Assembly: GCF_042657065.1 (NCBI RefSeq)
Contig: NZ_JBHSNF010000001.1
Location: 1 to 64,000, forward strand
DNA: 64,000 nucleotides
Direction of reading: 5' to 3'
From: Rhodanobacter ginsengisoli
Lineage (GTDB): Bacteria; Pseudomonadota; Gammaproteobacteria; Xanthomonadales; Rhodanobacteraceae
Shown here piece after piece: positions 24,022 to 33,444 of this stretch. A program made the position numbers and the translations under genes. Each line of letters opens with the position of its first letter. Position 1 is the stretch's first letter. The notes under the pieces are model-generated. The model saw nothing but the letters and a program-made list of their open reading frames with translations. It was not told where the DNA came from and searched no databases.

Positions 24022-26538
24022 ATGCACGGGACTAGCTCCAGAAAAGCGGGAAGAATTCAGCGGGTGCGATTGAACCGGTTGCCGCTGGCCGTGGCGATCT
24101 GCTTCGCGATGGCCTCGCCGGCGATCGCACAGGATGCAGGGCAGAGCCAGCCGCCGGCCACGACAGCGACGGGCAAGCAGCCCAAGCCGAAGGTCGCCAC
24201 GCTGTCCACGGTGACGGTGACGGCGCAGAAACGCACCGAAAACCTGCAGAAGGTGCCGATCAGCATCCAGGTGCTGGGCACCGAAAAGCTTGAGCAGCTC
24301 CACGTCAACAACTTCGACGACTACGTGAAGTACCTGCCCAGCGTGTCCTACCAGACGTTCGGACCGGGTTTCGCGCTGATCTACATGCGTGGCGTGGCCA
24401 GCGGCGGCGACGGCAACCATTCCGGCTCGTCACCCAGCGTCGGCGTGTACCTGGACGAGCAGCCGGTCACCACGATCACCGGCCCGCTCGACATCCACAT
24501 GTACGACATCGCCCGGGTCGAGGCCCTGGCCGGTCCGCAGGGCACCCTGTACGGCGCCAGCGCGGAAGCCGGTGCGTTGCGCATCATCACCAACAAGCCC
24601 GATACCAGCGGTTTCGCGGCCAATTACACCGTCGGTACCGACTCGGTCTCCCACGGCGGCGTCGGCTACGTGGCCGAAGGCATGGTCAACATCCCGCTCA
24701 GCAAGGCCGCGGCGATCCGGCTGGTCGGCTGGCATGAGCATGACGCCGGCTATATCGACAACAAGACCGGCACGCGGACCTACCCGACGTCCGGCATCAC
24801 CGTCAGCAATGCCAAGGACTGCACGTCGACCAGCCTGCTGGTCTGCAAGCACACCGCCAAGAGCCACTACAACGACGTCGACATCGACGGTGCCCGCGCG
24901 GCGCTGAAGGTCGATCTCAACGACGACTGGTCGATCAACGGCACGTTGATGGGACAAAACACCAAGGCCCACGGCAACATCGCCTCGGATCCGGTGGTCG
25001 GCGATCTGGCGCTCACCCACTTCTATCCCGAGAACACGTCCGATCGCTTCTGGCAGGCGGCGCTGACGCTGGAAGGCAAGATCGGCAATTTCGACCTGAC
25101 CTACTCGTATGCGCATCTGAACCGCAACCAGGAAGAGCACAACGACTACAGCGACTACTCGTTCTGGTACGACCAGTACCCGTATGCCTACGGCAGCTAC
25201 ATCTACGACAACAGCGGCGCCCTGATCAATCCGTCGCAGTACATCGTCGGCAAAGACCACTATTCGATGGACAGCCACGAACTGCGCATCGCCTCGCCGA
25301 GCGAGGACCGCCTGCGGCTGGTGGCCGGCGTGTTCTGGCAGCGGCAGCTGCATGACATCGAGCAGCGCTACAAGATCGACGGCCTGGCCGATTCGCTGTC
25401 GGTCACCGGCTGGCCGGACACCATCTGGCTGACCGAGCAGGTTCGCATCGATCGTGACGAGGCGGTGTTCGGCGAGCTGTCCTACGACATCATCCCCGAC
25501 ACCCTCACCGCCACGGTCGGCGGGCGCTACTTCCGCAGCAACAACAGCCTGGGCGGGTTCTACGGTTTCAGCAGCGGTTTCTCGCCCAGTTCCAGTTATG
25601 GCGAGGCCGGCTGCATCTCGCCCCAGTCCTACCGTGGCGCACCGTGCCTGGACTTCAACAAGTCGGTGAAGGAAACCGGCTCGCTCGGCAAGGTCAACCT
25701 GACCTGGAACATCACGCCGACCAAGCTGGTCTACCTGACCCGGTCCGAGGGCTACCGCCCGGGCGGCATCAACCGGCGCGGTTCGTTGCCACCATACAAG
25801 TCGGATTACCTGACCAACTACGAGTTCGGCTGGAAGACCAGCTGGATCAACAACCGGCTGTCGTTCAACGGCTCGGTGTTCCAGCAGGACTGGAAGGATT
25901 TCCAGTTCAGCATCCTGGGCGCCAACGGCCTGACCGAGATCAAGAACGCGAACCAGGCCCGCATCAAGGGGCTGGAGTCGGAGCTGAACTGGGCGGCGAC
26001 CTACAACCTCGAGCTCAGCGCCGGCGTGGCCTTCTACAACGCCAAGCTGACCGCGAACTATTGCGGCATCACCGATGCGAACGGCACGCCGATCACCAAC
26101 TGCCCCGGTGCGGAACAGGCACGCAGCGGCAGCCAGTTGCCGGTGACGCCGCGCTTCAAGGGCAACCTCGTCGCCCGTTACACCTTCGACGTGGGCGAGA
26201 ACGAAGCCTTCGTGCAGGCCGGACTGGTGCATGTCGGCCAGCGTCGGTCGGATCTGCGCACGGTCGAGAACAGCCTGGTCGGCAATCTGGCCGCCTACAA
26301 CACCGTCGACATCTCCGCCGGTTACAGCAAGAACAGCTGGTCGATCGATCTCTACGTCAACAACCTGTTCGACAAGCGCGCCCAGCTGTACAAGTACGCC
26401 GAATGCGCCGAAGCGGTCTGCGCCGCCCACTACGACCCGGTGACCGGGGCGGGCTCGCCGCTGTACCCCAACGGTCAGGTCTATACCGTCACCAACCCGC
26501 CACGCACCATCGGCATCCGCTTCAAGCAGGACTTCTAA
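24022..26538 (+). CDS. TonB-dependent receptor
   Basis: An 838-residue outer membrane receptor. A long basic N-terminus leads to a signal peptide ending at PAIAQD. The plug domain shows VTVTAQKRTENLQKVPISI, IYMRGVAS and RVEALAGPQGTLYGASAEAG. The barrel ends with GIRFKQDF, whose terminal Phe is typical. The ATG at 24022 is chosen for the GAGAGGGG site six bases upstream. No separate signalling (FecR-interacting) extension is seen. As the last gene of the IclR-headed operon it is the likely entry port for the substrate that the exported peptidases and aminotransferases break down. Confidence 0.92.
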   Translation: MHGTSSRKAGRIQRVRLNRLPLAVAICFAMASPAIAQDAGQSQPPATTATGKQPKPKVATLSTVTVTAQKRTENLQKVPISIQVLGTEKLEQLHVNNFDDYVKYLPSVSYQTFGPGFALIYMRGVASGGDGNHSGSSPSVGVYLDEQPVTTITGPLDIHMYDIARVEALAGPQGTLYGASAEAGALRIITNKPDTSGFAANYTVGTDSVSHGGVGYVAEGMVNIPLSKAAAIRLVGWHEHDAGYIDNKTGTRTYPTSGITVSNAKDCTSTSLLVCKHTAKSHYNDVDIDGARAALKVDLNDDWSINGTLMGQNTKAHGNIASDPVVGDLALTHFYPENTSDRFWQAALTLEGKIGNFDLTYSYAHLNRNQEEHNDYSDYSFWYDQYPYAYGSYIYDNSGALINPSQYIVGKDHYSMDSHELRIASPSEDRLRLVAGVFWQRQLHDIEQRYKIDGLADSLSVTGWPDTIWLTEQVRIDRDEAVFGELSYDIIPDTLTATVGGRYFRSNNSLGGFYGFSSGFSPSSSYGEAGCISPQSYRGAPCLDFNKSVKETGSLGKVNLTWNITPTKLVYLTRSEGYRPGGINRRGSLPPYKSDYLTNYEFGWKTSWINNRLSFNGSVFQQDWKDFQFSILGANGLTEIKNANQARIKGLESELNWAATYNLELSAGVAFYNAKLTANYCGITDANGTPITNCPGAEQARSGSQLPVTPRFKGNLVARYTFDVGENEAFVQAGLVHVGQRRSDLRTVENSLVGNLAAYNTVDISAGYSKNSWSIDLYVNNLFDKRAQLYKYAECAEAVCAAHYDPVTGAGSPLYPNGQVYTVTNPPRTIGIRFKQDF

Positions 26539-26563
26539 CGGGGCGCTCGACCGTCAGAGACCC

Positions 26564-26591
26564 GAAGGCCCCGGTGCGAACCGGGGCCTTC
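26564..26591 (+). terminator. Hairpin after the TonB receptor operon
   Basis: A perfect 11-bp stem GAAGGCCCCGG / CCGGGGCCTTC closes a six-base TGCGAA loop 25 bp after the receptor stop. There is no T-run directly behind it, so termination is probable rather than certain. Confidence 0.7.
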
Positions 26592-26782
26592 GCATGTGGC
26601 GAGGCCGGACCCGGAAATGGCCTGCCGGCCGGCCGATTCATGACTGCTCACTAAAGACGGGGCGCCCACCCGGGGTCGGACAGGCCCCGCGCCGCGCCGG
26701 GCGGCGTAAACTTTTTCCGGAGAGTGCTTTTCATCAGCTTCATGCCGGGTTGGGCGTCGTCGGACTTGCTTGCCGCGGACTC

Positions 26783-27661
26783 ATGAACAGAACGCATCCC
26801 ATGGTTGATCGTCACGGCCTACCTGTCGCGCACAGGATGCTGCTGTTGATCGCGCTCGGCTGGCTGGTCGGCGGTTCGGCCCAAGCCGCCGACAGCTGGC
26901 ACGTGGCGCTCGGCGGCGAATACGGCGTGCCCGATGGCTGGGTGCAGGTGCGCGAAAACGCGATCCAGGGCACGCGACTGGATATTCACCACGGGCTCGG
27001 CGTGCAGCACATGCAGACGCTGAGGCTGCAGGCCTGGCGGCCGCTTTCGGACGTCAGCGAGCTGCACTTCGGCTTCGCCACCAGCAACCTCGACGGACAC
27101 GCGACGACCGGCGCGCCGGTGTACTTCAACGGCACCACGGTGGCACCGGGGCGGCTGGCCGCGGTCACCCATTTCCAGGACTTCATTGCCTTCGATGCCT
27201 CCTGGTGGCGGCACTTGTGCGACTTCGGCGACGGCGGCAGCCTGTGGGGCAGCGTCGGCGCGACCTACGTGATGCTGAACTTCCGGGTGGCCGGCACGGT
27301 TGCCGCCGACAGCGTCGGGCGCGAGCTCAAGGAGGACTTCTATGTCCAGGAACTACCGGTACCGACGCTCGGCCTGCATCTGCGCTATCCGCTGACGACG
27401 GCCCTGAAACTCACCGCAGACATCTCCGCGGGACGTCTGCCGTGGGTCGACAGCCTGCGCACCGAGGGCGGTCAAGTGCGCCTGGCGCAGACCGATGAAG
27501 AGGAAACGTTGGGACTCGAGTACCAGCTGAGCCAGCACTGGCAGATGACGGCCTACGCCTTCCACCGCTATTTCGGCCAGGATGAGCGCAGCCGCGAGGA
27601 CGGCAATGTCATCCGCCTCGCCTCGCACGGCGTCGGCGTGGCTGTCGACTACCAGTTCTGA
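26783..27661 (+). CDS. Outer membrane beta-barrel protein, unknown
   Basis: A 292-residue protein with a signal peptide cut near GGSAQAAD. Alternating hydrophobic strands and a terminal VGVAVDYQF suggest a small outer-membrane beta-barrel. I recognise no specific family. ATGs at 26783, 26801 and 26837 are all possible starts; none has a strong ribosome-binding site. It follows the terminator of the receptor operon, so it is a separate unit. Confidence 0.7.
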   Translation: MNRTHPMVDRHGLPVAHRMLLLIALGWLVGGSAQAADSWHVALGGEYGVPDGWVQVRENAIQGTRLDIHHGLGVQHMQTLRLQAWRPLSDVSELHFGFATSNLDGHATTGAPVYFNGTTVAPGRLAAVTHFQDFIAFDASWWRHLCDFGDGGSLWGSVGATYVMLNFRVAGTVAADSVGRELKEDFYVQELPVPTLGLHLRYPLTTALKLTADISAGRLPWVDSLRTEGGQVRLAQTDEEETLGLEYQLSQHWQMTAYAFHRYFGQDERSREDGNVIRLASHGVGVAVDYQF

Positions 27662-28784
27662 AACTGGCCGGGGCGGACCAGGCTGCCCTGGGTGGTGCGC
27701 ACCACGCGTGGGAAGGTTTCAAGGCCTGCCGTCGTGACTGCGCCTTCCAGCGCCAAAGGCGACTGCGCGATCTCACCTGGCGTGTCTGCGGCGTCTCGCC
27801 AGGTGGGGCCACATGGCGACAGGCTCCTCACCTGCAACCTGCAGGGATCCGGGCGACACCATTCTTCATGCGCCTGCTGTGCGACGACACGTGAATCCGC
27901 ATCCATGGTCATGCGCGTGCTTCCCTGAAGTCCGCGACATCGATATTTCCGTCGCGCGGCAACCCCTGCCTTGGGCGGGCTTCAACAGTGGAGTCGGGCG
28001 GCAGGGTGTCTTCATCTCGGGGCAGTTCCTCTTCCTGGAGCTGTCCGTGTTGACGGGCTGGAACCCGGAAGCGCTCGATCTGGTCAACGAGGCGGACCGC
28101 GCCTTGGCCGGGGGGGCCGGCAGGCAAGCATGTCACACCGGCAGCGGTTGGCTCGTCCAGGTACGGAGGACGCCCGCTCCTCCGGGATCCCGTGCTTTTC
28201 GACTCGACCCATTGCCTCCATCATCCGACTCAACCCGGCGACAAACCATGAACAGGAATATTGATCCAGCCCGCTCCAGGTCAGTTCCGGTACGTTTGCC
28301 GCAAGTCGGTGCCCGAGGCTATGCGGTGGTGATCGGGCCCAACGAAGGGTTGAACGAGGATAGGAGCGGTTCGATCGACATTTCCTGCGCCATGGGAGTC
28401 TCTTCGGCCATGCCTTTCTGGCGCCAACGCTGGACGACCTGGGCCTATTTGTCGAGTTTCATGCATTGCATTCGCGGAGCTGAGACGCCGCTGTCGTGGC
28501 AATGGCGGTTGCGCTGAAGAACGATGGTTGCGCAGGTCATTCGCTTGCAGACGGCGGAACTGGATGCCTGGATGAATGATCGGTGCGGCAGACCATGTCA
28601 ATTCACATCCACTTCCGGGTTGGACGATTTTCAGATGCTGGTGAGCGGAATTTTCCCATGATCGGTTCTCCTGGAAGTGTTCGCTTCAAACTGGGGAGAA
28701 CCCCGCGAGCGCATGCATGCGCCGACGTCATCAGGCCGGCTCGCCCGCGGTTCTTCGGCCCACCCGTTTTGTTCGGAGAATCCA
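27662..28784. other. Gene-poor stretch of 1.1 kb
   Basis: No reading frame here looks like a real gene. The longest plus-strand frame (27813-28517) has a low-complexity, unfamiliar translation, and the minus-strand frames are no better. The base composition is a little less GC-biased than the flanks to the eye. It may be decayed coding DNA; I cannot name the ancestor. Confidence 0.45.
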
Positions 28785-29192
28785 ATGTTCGATCTCAAGC
28801 CGATTGGTCATGTTCGCTCACCTCTTCAGGATCGTGAGCACGCTCCAAAACAGGGAAGTGAAGGATCACCGGAGGCCTGCCTCGTGTTTCAGCCGGAGTT
28901 CCAGGAAGGGCTGCGCGATTTGCGCGCCGGAGATGAGGTCCTGGTTTTCACCTGGCTCGATCGCGGCAATAGAGAAATCCTGAGCGTGCATCCTCGGGGT
29001 GATACGAGGGCCCCGCGTCGCGGTGTCTTCAGTACCCGCTCGCCGGATCGGCCAAACCCGCTGGGGCTTCATCGGGTAAAGATCGTCCAGATCGTCAGTC
29101 CTGTTCAGTTCAAGGTTCTCGACCTGGAGGCTTTTGACGGCACGCCAATTATCGACGTCAAGCCGGTACTGGACCAGGCAAGGGAATCCTGA
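28785..29192 (+). CDS. trmO: tRNA (t6A37) N6-methyltransferase TrmO-like
   Basis: A 135-residue protein of the YaeB/TsaA (UPF0066) family, which methylates t6A at position 37 of certain tRNAs using S-adenosylmethionine. Family motifs: IGHVRSPL at the N-terminus, VFTWLDR, and FSTRSPDRPNPLGLH. E. coli TrmO is about 235 residues; this is the short single-domain form. The ATG at 28785 follows a CGGAG site. Flanks are gene-poor, so it stands alone. Confidence 0.85.
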   Translation: MFDLKPIGHVRSPLQDREHAPKQGSEGSPEACLVFQPEFQEGLRDLRAGDEVLVFTWLDRGNREILSVHPRGDTRAPRRGVFSTRSPDRPNPLGLHRVKIVQIVSPVQFKVLDLEAFDGTPIIDVKPVLDQARES

Positions 29193-29411
29193 GTGCGAGG
29201 CAGGTGAGCAACCCGGCAACTTCGAGCGGGCGCCCGCGCAGCGCGCTCGGTGGCTGAGCGATTCACGGGGCGGCAGCGGCCAACGGGGTCGGGCAAGCCC
29301 GCGCCTGTCCGAAGTGTCCGCGTCAACAAGGTGGAATCCCGGCATCGCCCGACAGTCGAGAACCGCACCTGTCACGGGCGAAGCCTGCCATATGAAAAAG
29401 TCTGACCAAGA

Positions 29412-29945
29412 TCAGAGGACCTTGCGCCAGATGCGGTCGTCATCGACCCGATCGCCAAGTTTGAATGTGCATTTGCCGACCTCCTGGAATCCGTGGCGGG
29501 CATAAAAGCGTTTGGCGCGCTCGTTATGCTCGAGTACGGTCAGGTACAGCTCATGCGCGCCCAGCGCGCGGGCCAACTCCACCGCCCATTTCATGAGTTC
29601 TTCGGCGATCCCTTTTCCGTGCCAATCGGAGAGCACGTATATCTGCTGGAGCTCAAGCGCGCCTTCCCGCGCGTTCCGGGCGGGTGCCCGCAGCGGCGTC
29701 ATTTTTGCGTATCCGATGGGCTGGCCTTCCTCGGTAGCGACGCGCCAGTTGATCGTCGGATCGGCAAGATCTCCTGCTATGGGTCCATCTTCCGACCAGG
29801 TTTGATCGCAAAAGGTGCGGAAGGCATCTTCTTCGTACAGGTGGGAAAAGGTCTCGCTGAAGATCCGGCGCGCGACAGCCAACAAGCGTGCCTTGTCCAC
29901 TGCGTGTTGCGATCCAAACAGAACCTCTGAGGTGTGGAATGTCAT
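29412..29945 (-). CDS. GNAT-family N-acetyltransferase
   Basis: A 177-residue acetyltransferase with the acetyl-CoA loop LSDWHGKGIAEELMKWAVE at about residue 115 and the C-terminal ERAKRFYARHGFQEVGKC motif. The substrate is unknown; its length and the LQQIYVLSDWHGKG pattern are those of amine or amino-acid acetylating members. The ATG at 29945 is chosen for domain completeness. Monocistronic as far as can be seen. Confidence 0.85.
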   Translation of the reverse strand: MTFHTSEVLFGSQHAVDKARLLAVARRIFSETFSHLYEEDAFRTFCDQTWSEDGPIAGDLADPTINWRVATEEGQPIGYAKMTPLRAPARNAREGALELQQIYVLSDWHGKGIAEELMKWAVELARALGAHELYLTVLEHNERAKRFYARHGFQEVGKCTFKLGDRVDDDRIWRKVL

Positions 29946-30164
29946 GTGCAGCCTCGATGGTGACCGGTCTGAAACCTGACGAGCGACAGGTGAGCGTTCA
30001 AGGGGGGGCGACCGTCGTGAAATACGCCTGGGCCAAGCCGGGACCGATGCGTGAATCGTAGTCGGAGGGAACGTTCGTGGCAGCAATCGGTCAGTCCGAG
30101 TCGGACGGCGGCGCCACCCCCGGGATATTCCCGCGTTCCTCTCGCTTGCGGGAACCACGGGGAT

Positions 30165-31022
30165 CTAGTGCAGGTGCTTCAGCTTGTCGGGATTCCTCAT
30201 GACATAGATGGCGGCGATCCCGCCGTCCTCGATCTCGAGCGCGGTCGTCTGCAATTCACCGTCGGCCTCGCGGGTGATGAATCCGGGCAAGCCGTTGATG
30301 AGACCGATCCGAATGAGCGTCGACGGGTTTTCGACGATCAGCGTCGCCAGATATTTCAGCGCCTCCATCACGGCGTCGAAACCCAGGATGGCATCCGTCA
30401 CGGCTGGCCGCTTGCCGCCGCCGTCGGCGTGGAAGCTGACATCGATCCTCAGGATGTCACCCAGTCTTTGCATGTCGCCGCTGCGGGAGGCGACGAAAAA
30501 CGCTTCGGCGATCTGCAGGCCACGCTGCTTGTCGATCTTGAACCGCGGCCTTGCCTCGCGGACATGCGTGCGGGCACGGGCGGCGAGCTGGCGACAGGCC
30601 GCCGGGTCGCGCTCGATGGTTGCCGCCACCTCCTCGAACGCGACGCCGAACACGTCGTGCAGCAGGAAGGCCGCCCGCTCGAGTGGCGACAGGCGTTCGA
30701 GCGCAAGCATCAGCGGCAGGGTCACATCCTCCTGGTCATCTTCGTTCACCAGTGGTTCGGGAAGCCAGGTACCTACATAGCTCTCCCGCTGGTATCTGGC
30801 GGATTTGAGGTGATCCAGGCACAGCCGGGTGACCGTGCGATGCAGGTAGGCTTCCGGCTCGCGCACGTCGCTTCGGTCGGCCTTCATCCAGCGAATGAAG
30901 GCCTCCTGCACGACATCCTCGGCATCGAACACGGAGCCAAGCATCCGATAGGCCACGCGCATGAGCTTCGGCCGTATCCGGCTGTATTCCGTTACCGCGT
31001 CCTCCAGCTCGGCGTTTGCCAT
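30165..31022 (-). CDS. ECF41-family sigma factor with SnoaL-like C-terminal domain
   Basis: A 285-residue alternative sigma factor. Region 2 (YRMLGSVFDAEDVVQEAFIRW) and region 4 (LSPLERAAFLLHDVFGVAFE) are followed by a linker with WLPEPL, the DGGGK motif and a SnoaL-like domain ending NPDKLKHLH. These three motifs define ECF41, in which the C-terminal extension itself tunes activity in place of an anti-sigma factor. The upstream gene is the usual carboxymuconolactone-decarboxylase partner, overlapping by one base, and a matching promoter lies before that gene. Confidence 0.92.
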   Translation of the reverse strand: MANAELEDAVTEYSRIRPKLMRVAYRMLGSVFDAEDVVQEAFIRWMKADRSDVREPEAYLHRTVTRLCLDHLKSARYQRESYVGTWLPEPLVNEDDQEDVTLPLMLALERLSPLERAAFLLHDVFGVAFEEVAATIERDPAACRQLAARARTHVREARPRFKIDKQRGLQIAEAFFVASRSGDMQRLGDILRIDVSFHADGGGKRPAVTDAILGFDAVMEALKYLATLIVENPSTLIRIGLINGLPGFITREADGELQTTALEIEDGGIAAIYVMRNPDKLKHLH

Positions 31023-31498
31023 CAGGCCATCGCCTTCACAGCGGCCTTTATCGCAGCCGGATCGGCCCACAAGCCGAAGCCGACCGTGATCCGATTCCAG
31101 TCGTTGATGATATTGATCAGCATGGTGAGCTTGACCCGCTCTTCCTCCGTGAACTGGGTCTTCAGGGCTTCGTAGGCGCTCGCATGCCCACGTCCTTCGG
31201 ACAGCCGAGTCATCGCTTCGGTCCAGCCCAGCGCGGCGCGTTCGCGTTCGGTGTAGCACGGTGCCTCCCGCCAGGCCGGCAGAAGGTCGATACGCTGTTG
31301 TGCCTCGCCATGCTCACGTGCTTCGGTGGCATGAAGATTGATGCAGTTGGCGCAACCGTTGATCTGGGAGGCACGGATCTTTACCAGCTCGACAAGGCGC
31401 GGCTCGAGGCTGGCGGCCTGGGAGAGGGCGATCGAGGCCTGCTGCCAGCTCTTCATCAGGGCAGGGGCGGCGGCGAAAAGGTCGAGTCTTTCAGTCAT
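31022..31498 (-). CDS. AhpD-like carboxymuconolactone decarboxylase-family protein
   Basis: A 158-residue protein of the CMD/AhpD fold with the redox-type CxxC site in NGCANCINLHATEAREHGE, which suggests peroxidase-related rather than decarboxylase chemistry. Genes of this kind are the commonest targets of ECF41 sigma factors. The next gene is such a factor, sharing one base with its stop. Start at 31498, with GGAGG-type sequence upstream. Confidence 0.9.
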   Translation of the reverse strand: MTERLDLFAAAPALMKSWQQASIALSQAASLEPRLVELVKIRASQINGCANCINLHATEAREHGEAQQRIDLLPAWREAPCYTERERAALGWTEAMTRLSEGRGHASAYEALKTQFTEEERVKLTMLINIINDWNRITVGFGLWADPAAIKAAVKAMA

Positions 31499-31530
31499 GA
31501 GGAGCTTCCTCCGGTGGATACACAAGTCAT

Positions 31531-31557
31531 GACGAGGCAACTTCCGCCAGCGTGACA
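31531..31557 (-). promoter_or_regulatory. ECF41-type promoter
   Basis: On the minus strand TGTCACG (31557-31551) and CGTC (31534-31531) are separated by exactly 16 bases. ECF41 promoters are described as TGTCACA and CGTC with this spacing, upstream of the partner gene. The site lies 33 bp before the AhpD-like start, so the sigma factor probably drives its own operon. Confidence 0.8.
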
Positions 31558-31665
31558 TCGGCGATGGCGCTCCATTCATGCATCGCCCGAATCGCGGGGC
31601 GATCGGCAGGCCTGGCCGTCCCGCGCCGGAGTGGACTCGCCGGCTGCACCGGAGCCCGACTCGCC

Positions 31666-32793
31666 TCACGGAAAGTCGACCACGGCGCTGGCCGCAGGCA
31701 TGTCCTCGCGCCGGACGCGCACGCTGCCCACGGGCAATGCCCGCCACGGCCTGCCGGCATCGAAATCGTCGAGATCCGGGTAAGCGCCGAGCGCCTCGTA
31801 GCGGTCGATGACGAATGGCAGCCCTTCGCCGGCCGGCGGTGTGGCGCCGTCGCTGACGTGGAAATGCAGGTGCGGACCGGTGGAATCGCCGCTGAAACCG
31901 AGCGCGGCGATGACCTGGCCGCGGCGCACGCGTTCTCCGGGATGCACCCGGACGCTGCCGGGTCGGAGATGCTCGTAGTGCGCATAGCGGCCATCGCCGA
32001 GGGCGAGCGAGACGAAGTCGCCGCTGGCCTCGCTCAGCGGATGCCTGGGGTTCTTCAACGTGCGGCTCTCCGGATAGTCGTTCCGGGTGCCGACTACGAT
32101 GCCATCGGCCACCGCCAGCACGGCCTCGCCGTAACCGAGCCAGTTCGCCACCTCCTGTTCGTCGCCGCGTGCGTGATGCCCGCGCGCATCCAGTCGGAAC
32201 CAGTCGATCGCGAAACGTGCAGGAATCCTTGCCCTTCCATCGAGCGCGAACAGCACGCGCCGATGTCCCCGCGGCACGGACGCATCGTAGATCGCGACCC
32301 ATGGTCCACCGCGCAGCGGCGGCGCAAGGGTCACCGGCGCACGCCGCTCGACCGCTACGTCGCCGCCCGACACCTCGCCCGGTTGGCGCGTGTGCGCAAA
32401 GACCAGCCGATGGGTCAGCCGGCGTGGCATCCGGGCGCCCGCGGGCAGCGCCACTTCGACATAGATCACCGCCTGCATGCCGGTGACCAGGCCGTTCACG
32501 CCCGGCGACCGGTCGGTACCGGCGATCGCCATGCGCGCCAGCAGCGTGGGGCCCGCCCACGACACCAGCGGCGTCCCCATCGCATCCGCGTCGAACACCT
32601 CAAGCTTCGTGGGCACCAGGTCGACGTCGGCATAGTTCGTGGCCTGCAGCTCGTAGACCAGCTGTCGCTGCCCGCCGACCGTCACCGGCGTCGGCGCCTG
32701 GGGCACCCGAAGATCGAACGACTGACGCAAGGCCGACGCACTTGCGGGAACCGACAAGCACACGAGCAGCAGTGTCAGAAAGGACCGGATCAT
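31666..32793 (-). CDS. Exported M23-family peptidase (LytM domain)
   Basis: A 375-residue protein with a signal peptide (MIRSFLTLLLVCLSVPASAS). The C-terminal LytM domain shows YAHYEHLRPGSVRVHPGERV, QVIAALGFSGDSTGPHLHFHV, with HLHFH as zinc ligands. The first HxxxD ligand pair is less clear (NPRHPLSEASGD), so activity is probable but not sure. The N-terminal 200 residues have no family I know. It may act on peptidoglycan cross-links. Confidence 0.8.
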   Translation of the reverse strand: MIRSFLTLLLVCLSVPASASALRQSFDLRVPQAPTPVTVGGQRQLVYELQATNYADVDLVPTKLEVFDADAMGTPLVSWAGPTLLARMAIAGTDRSPGVNGLVTGMQAVIYVEVALPAGARMPRRLTHRLVFAHTRQPGEVSGGDVAVERRAPVTLAPPLRGGPWVAIYDASVPRGHRRVLFALDGRARIPARFAIDWFRLDARGHHARGDEQEVANWLGYGEAVLAVADGIVVGTRNDYPESRTLKNPRHPLSEASGDFVSLALGDGRYAHYEHLRPGSVRVHPGERVRRGQVIAALGFSGDSTGPHLHFHVSDGATPPAGEGLPFVIDRYEALGAYPDLDDFDAGRPWRALPVGSVRVRREDMPAASAVVDFP

Positions 32794-32925
32794 CGTTGTA
32801 CCTCGTGCAGGAAAGATGCCCCGCTGCGGTCTTCGGCGCCCGCGACGAGGCTGTTCACTATGCCGCGTGAAATCCGTCGGGCCACCTGCCATCCGTCACC
32901 TCGACCCCGGCATCCCCGAAGGCCA

Positions 32926-33444
32926 TCATCCGGCCGGACCGGTAGGAACGCCGTCGCAGGCGCCCCATCCCTGCCGGATAAAACCATACAGCTGGTAGCC
33001 GGCAACCATGCCCACGACGAACTGCATGACGCCGCTGGCCTCGAACAGCACATCGTTGGGGAGCTCGTAGGCCGGTGGTGGGAACAACCGGGTCATAAGC
33101 ATCGGCGAGGCGTCCGCGAAATACAGTGCGTTCTTCAGGACGTGGTTGTAGCCGCCTTCGAAGAAGCCGATCCCGATCACGGGAATGAGAGCATCGACAA
33201 GGCAGAACGCCACCGTTGCGATGGCGCTTGCGAGCCCTTCGGGACGATTCCGAGCCACGAAAACCGCGCTCCAGAGCATCAGCGCCGTCAGCGCGGCCAC
33301 CAGGGCGACGTGAAGGCGCCAGGGGGTGTGATAGATGCAGGCGCCGTAGGCGTGATGCACGCTTGTCAGCAGCAGGATCGCCAGGGCCGCCCGGAACGCG
33401 CGCGACAGTGGCAGACGGAACGCATCGGAGGTCGGGTTACCCAT
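32926..33444 (-). CDS. Membrane protein of unknown function
   Basis: A 172-residue protein with four predicted membrane segments (about residues 17-35, 45-63, 73-92 and 138-156). I recognise no domain. It overlaps the stop of the peroxiredoxin-like gene by 8 bp and is therefore probably coexpressed with it. Confidence 0.7.
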   Translation of the reverse strand: MGNPTSDAFRLPLSRAFRAALAILLLTSVHHAYGACIYHTPWRLHVALVAALTALMLWSAVFVARNRPEGLASAIATVAFCLVDALIPVIGIGFFEGGYNHVLKNALYFADASPMLMTRLFPPPAYELPNDVLFEASGVMQFVVGMVAGYQLYGFIRQGWGACDGVPTGPAG

